A stretch of DNA of 48,764 bases from Azolla pinnata (lineage: Eukaryota > Streptophyta > Polypodiopsida > Salviniales > Salviniaceae). The position numbers and the translations under genes are program-made. Each line of letters opens with the position of its first letter. Position 1 is the first letter of the stretch. The stretch spans positions 1 through 48,764 of the forward strand of contig JBBBWG010029132.1 of NCBI GenBank assembly GCA_037176905.1. Direction: 5' to 3'. Shown one piece after another: positions 44,464 through 48,764 of this stretch. The notes below the pieces were generated by a model. It did not search any database. It was not told the DNA's origin and worked only from the letters and a program-made list of their open reading frames with translations.

Positions 44464-47113
44464 ATGCCAGACGCCTGTTGTTTCTCCTCGAGATCGAGCC
44501 CCGCTCCGAGGTTTCATGTCTCTTCATCTTCTTTTTCAGCTCACTCCTCAAGGTTGAGAGTCCACGCTCCTTCATCCTCGAGGTCTAGGATCGATTCTCC
44601 GTCGAGACGACGCTTTCGGATATGTAGCTTGTCTCCTTCCCTCAGCTTCCATCACTTCAATCCAGAACATTTGCAACACGATGCTCTATGCACGCTTGCC
44701 ATCCTGGCCGGTTCTTATGGCTGGATTAAGATTTTCGACATGTTGGTTGCGAAGAAATTCATCGAACAGGTATATGTCTATCACCTTAGACATATCTTAT
44801 TTGTGAACTCGTTTGATTTTTATTCTATCTATGCATTGTCTTGTTGTTGTCAAAGTACTTGCATTCATCTACGCTCTACGTTCTACGCAAAGCATGCATG
44901 CCTTGTGGTACTCTAATTCTTTTGGGCATGAGTTCTGTGCATGGTCCACTCAATCCTTCAATATATGCGTTTGTTACGACAACAGAGACATGTGTTTTCT
45001 TTTTGGTTCCACCGTCTACCAGTTTAGCACTAAGCTTTGATTTGCTATGGAATTTTCGAATCAATCTATTTCATTGGCATGTGTCGAGGGCTTCGTGGTT
45101 TGTTATAATACTTGCTTTTTTCTTCTGGTTATTTGGTTTTTTTCTACTGCTATTTTAAGAGATAAATATTTCCTGTTTATCCAAATCAGAGCAGAAGTTC
45201 AGCCGCAAATTAATTCATATCTCAACTGGTGTGATGTATGTCATGGCATGGCCCTTATTCAGGTAAATATTCTCAAAATGTTCAGTCTAGTTTAGAATAG
45301 GATGTACATGTGCTACGTACATACATACGTGCGCATGCACACACATATATATATTGATGGTCTTATAAATTGTTCATCCTGACTCCCTTGATTGCTAATT
45401 GTGTCAAGGTTTTGGGGTGAATCTAATGTTCTCCTTTTCTTCATTTCATGACTTAACAGTGCATCACCATGGGCACGATTCTTTGCAGTCTCTGTCCCTT
45501 TCTCCAATGTCCTCAAGCTTATTGTCTATGGCACTGGTATTCTTAAGGACGAGGGCCTTGTTAAGTCGATAAGCCGCATGGGTACTTCCAAGTATGTTTC
45601 TCTTATCCATATGTTTTACTACTCCCCGGGTAGTTATGGAATGGGAAATCAGAAGAACCCAAGTTTCATTCTCATCATGGAACTGATCCCCGGACCAGTA
45701 GAACATATTAATCAGTTTCCCCTAGAATATGACGATTGGGAACCTACGAGAACCCCAGTCTGATTCTCACATGTGCCTCTCCCTCTTTACCCACTCTTAC
45801 AAGATAATGCAGAGTAGAAATCATGGAAGAGGGAATGGCGAGTTTGGCAACGTAAAGTTATTTGGGCATGTTTTTTATATTAAAGGCACGTGCACGTGTG
45901 GACTTTGGTGGTTTCCTCCAAGATGTTTCATTTATCCAGCTTGCTAGAGATTTCTTTGCAGGGAACTTCTTAGGGGGCCATTGTATTACGTGCTGGTTTT
46001 GTCTATGTGCACTGTCTTTTTCTGGAGGGAGTCTCCAGTAGGGATGGTTGGATTGGCTACCATGTGCGGAGGCGATGGTAAAAAGAGGGTTTTCTTTAGA
46101 TGATCATTCATGCATGTCCAATACATCTTTTTTATTAGTAATTATCAGGGTCGGTACCTTTTGCTGGTCGTTGATTGGGTAATCATTAATGATTATCTAA
46201 TAGCATCATGCAATATCTTAAGAACATGTGATACTGTTCAGCAACTATTTTTCTAATCATTTGCTAGGTTCTAATTAAACATTTCGAATAATATAATGGA
46301 GGATTTACAATTTTTTAATGCTTCCCATTGAATAGGTATTGCAGACATAGTCGGAAGGAGGATGGGTAGCATTAAACTTCCATACAATCCGAAGAAAAGC
46401 TGGGCCGGCAGTGTATCCATGTTTGTGTTTAGCTTTCTGCTATCAATAAGGCAAGGCCACTTTGTTGTGATATTCATTTTTATTCGAGGGGAGAATATGT
46501 ATACTTCCCCTAGTACTTAAGGTTATCTTACTTAGATTTTGTCAAATCATTCTCCAAAATTTTTCTTTCCTACCTTCAAGAAGAAAAGAGCGGATTATGA
46601 TTTTAGGAAATTAGGACAGCTAAGTCTAGACTTTAGAAGAAACCCTGAAATTTCCCTCTTCCTAGTTCTTAAAAATTATTGCCAATACCATCCAAATAGA
46701 AGGAAGTTCTCATGGTTTCGATCAAACTTGGGGACTGCTCTGGTAGATAAGCAGGACGTTAGGGGAAGATTGCAAGAGAGACTTTCGAATGGCGTTGTTT
46801 GTAAACAAACCTACGATCGTTAGGGGTGATTCGTCCAAGTAACTTGCATTGGAAGGGTATTCTTTTCATTCAAACTCGGGATATTTCTAATGTTCTTGAT
46901 TTTATTTTCTCTGACAGCTTGCTCTACTACTACTCTTCTCTGGGGTTCTTTTCCTTGGATTGGAGAAGAGCAATCGAAGATATTGCCATGATCTCGCTTG
47001 TAGCTACATTTGTGGAGTCTTTGCCTCTCCCAACTGTGTTTGATGACAATATCACAGTTCCTTTTGTATCCATTCTCTTAGGGATTGTCTTCTCCCCGGC
47101 GTTTATTTCCTAA
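44464..47113 (+). CDS. Phytol/farnesol kinase family protein (VTE5/FOLK-like)
   Basis: Membrane kinase that phosphorylates a prenyl alcohol (phytol from chlorophyll breakdown, or farnesol). Six exons: 44464-44769, 45195-45262, 45460-45591, 45962-46077, 46336-46450 and 46918-47113, in frame, 310 aa, the family's usual length. The first ~60 residues are rich in Ser and Arg (CCFSSRSSPAPRFHVSSSSF), like a plastid transit peptide. The conserved part has KFSRKLIHISTGVMYVMAWP, FWRESPVGMVGLATMCGGDG, IADIVGRRMGS, PYNPKKSWAGSVSMFVFSFL, LLYYYSSLG and VESLPLPTVFDDN, with five or six membrane helices. Intron 5 starts with GC instead of GT (ATAAG|GCAAGG). In-frame ATGs at 44272 and 44281 would add up to 64 residues; I prefer 44464 because the transit-like stretch starts there. 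Choice between phytol and farnesol as substrate cannot be made from sequence. Confidence 0.9.
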
Positions 47114-48764
47114 AAGCAATTTGATGTGATTATAGGACTTTTCGATAGATGAGGTGAGCCGATTCAGCACTTGATGCTGTTTGTGGAGCTTGATAGATTT
47201 AGTTAAAGCTGGAATGGAGGTCTTATTTGTGTGCTTGATCATGTGATGTTAGATGTCGAGTCCTCATAGTTCTATGTAAGTATGTGTCATTTTGGGATGG
47301 CGGGAGCTGCCAAGGCCTGAACTGAATAGCTTATATAACGATCAGAATGTAAAAGTTATTGTGTTTGGTACAACTTTATAAGTTATTTCGTGGTTAGCTG
47401 AGTGGCTGCATCTTGTGTGCATTTGATATGCCTCGTAAAGCTTATAGCCAACTATGGGTTTTGCCTTGACTCGTAGTTTTACAGATGGTGGTGTGCTTTT
47501 TGTAAAGCCATGAGCTTTTTTTAAGCTTCTATCTGTTACAGTTTGCTCATAGCTTCAAAAAACAGCCTCTTTTTGTTTTGGTAACATGGGACTACGGAAA
47601 GAGACCTTTCGGGTGTCCTTTTGACAGACGCTTTGATGAGAAGGAAGCGATTTGTGTCCAATGCACATAGGTTGTGCTTTAAAATTAAGAAGTTTTATGC
47701 AGTGTTTTCATAACAATATCCTTGTGGACAAGCCGTAGAGCTATCTCCCATCACTAAAAATGGTCTAGATTTGGTGGTACTTGTATAGTTCAAAAGGCAA
47801 TCTTGTGGTAATGGGACAAATTGAATCATTGCCATAATGTTGTAATGCAATTCCTGATGGTTGTTACCATCATGTATATGAGATCTTAAAAGGAATCTTT
47901 TTCATGCTGCTAGTATCATTATGATTGGCTAATACCTGAAAAACTGTGATGTCTTCTCAGTTAAGAGTTCATCCTATAGGACATTATTGCAATGGTACAC
48001 ACAAGGTTCATGCTAGTAACAGGATATCTGTAATTAATGAGCACGATCTTCTTTTCGCCTTAAATGGCGTTGTTTAGCGTCATTTGTGGGGTGTTTGGTG
48101 TAATGATATCTTATCAATCATCAGTCCAAGTTGACCGATCATTAAGTAATTCTAGGCAAGTTTCTAATTATGCTGGCTAATTAATATTTCTTCCACGCTT
48201 CTCAATTTGTGTATTGGATTCTTAATTGTATTTGGGGTCAGTTTCAGCTTTAATGGGTTTTGATTGGGCACATGCAATGACTGAAATGCTGTACATACAT
48301 GTACAGTAAGAGTCCTTCTGATTGTCTATCTTGTTGTCTGTTGGTGCATCCTCTGTGGCATTGCAAAAGAAGGAATCGCAGGGATTCCGGCGATTCCCTG
48401 ATCGTAATATCAATCAACAGGTAATCTACGGAACAAATGATCAGCACCAGACAGCTACGAATCAATCAGCAAAAGGATTCCATCCATCAACAGATGAGCA
48501 AATGGATGCATCAAACAGTGTATGGTGCTAGCAGGCTGGCCCCAAATGCATCATACCTGGATCTGCATGAGTATTGTGAAGAAGGTGTCTTTGTGCTGTT
48601 TCCAGTGTTGCTTCTCTACCCATCAGGATTGTTAGTGTTTTTACTCACATGGCTGAGAAGGTGGGCTCATTTTCTTTCTTTCTTTCTTTCTTCTTCACTA
48701 CTGCTGACAGCACTTGGAGCTGATTCCATTGTTGTGCCAGGAAAAGGAGGGAGTAAAAGAAGAA
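47114..48764. other. Right end of window, no gene recognised
   Basis: The left part is the 3' untranslated region of the kinase gene. A plus-strand frame at about 48532-48764 is open to the end of the window and encodes a hydrophobic stretch (VFVLFPVLLLYPSGLLVFLL), but it contains a (TTTC)n run and matches nothing I know. It may be part of an exon of a gene beyond the edge. Confidence 0.3.

Overview
The window is nuclear DNA from a land plant. The evidence is: spliced genes with GT-AG introns of about 60-1400 bp, plant-type families (a DYW-class PPR protein, plant-type QSOX, a VTE5/FOLK-like prenol kinase, organelle-type GatC, a plant group of CysCys-tailed glutaredoxin-like proteins), and many TTTAGGG/AAACCCTA motifs. 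No bacterial operon, phage, CRISPR array or rRNA is visible. The DYW protein is long, intronless and has an odd PG box and C-terminus, which fits a lycophyte, fern or bryophyte better than a seed plant; that placement is an inference.

Layout, left to right. 1-3 kb: ribosomal protein eL31 (minus), head to head with a 17-exon plus-strand gene (3.07-9.28 kb) that I read as one chain of SKP1/POZ-like domain, F-box/elongin-A-like box and RNase-inhibitor-type LRRs. 10.3-12.4 kb: the spliceosomal core protein SmD2 (plus). 12.4-17.4 kb: a mostly empty stretch holding one intronless gamma-glutamylcyclotransferase-like gene (minus) with a large acidic insert, and a 100-N assembly gap just upstream of its start. 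19.0-20.3 kb: a glutaredoxin-like protein (plus). 21.9-23.6 kb: GatC (minus), head to head with QSOX (plus, 25.2-29.9 kb); the space between them is filled by about eight copies of a ~105-bp telo-box repeat plus a tetranucleotide tract. 31.9-34.3 kb: ALG13 (plus). 35.2-37.9 kb: a PPR-DYW protein (minus). 39.0-42.9 kb: a ten-exon class 3 lipase (minus), head to head with a phytol/farnesol kinase-like gene (plus, 44.5-47.1 kb); between these two lies almost 1 kb of compound microsatellite. The last 1.6 kb has no gene I can name.

The eleven genes look like ordinary eukaryotic neighbours with no shared pathway: translation (eL31, GatC), splicing (SmD2), organelle RNA editing (PPR-DYW), secretory-pathway chemistry (QSOX, ALG13, lipase), plastid prenol recycling (VTE5-like), glutathione-related (GGCT-like), a membrane-anchored GRX-like protein and a possible ubiquitin-ligase adaptor. 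Exon boundaries given below were worked out by hand from splice sites, reading phase and family similarity; every listed join keeps frame. Items of most interest are the SKP1/F-box/LRR chain, the variant DYW domain, the telo-box tandem array between GatC and QSOX, the acidic insert in the GGCT-like protein, and a possible N-terminal extension of ALG13.
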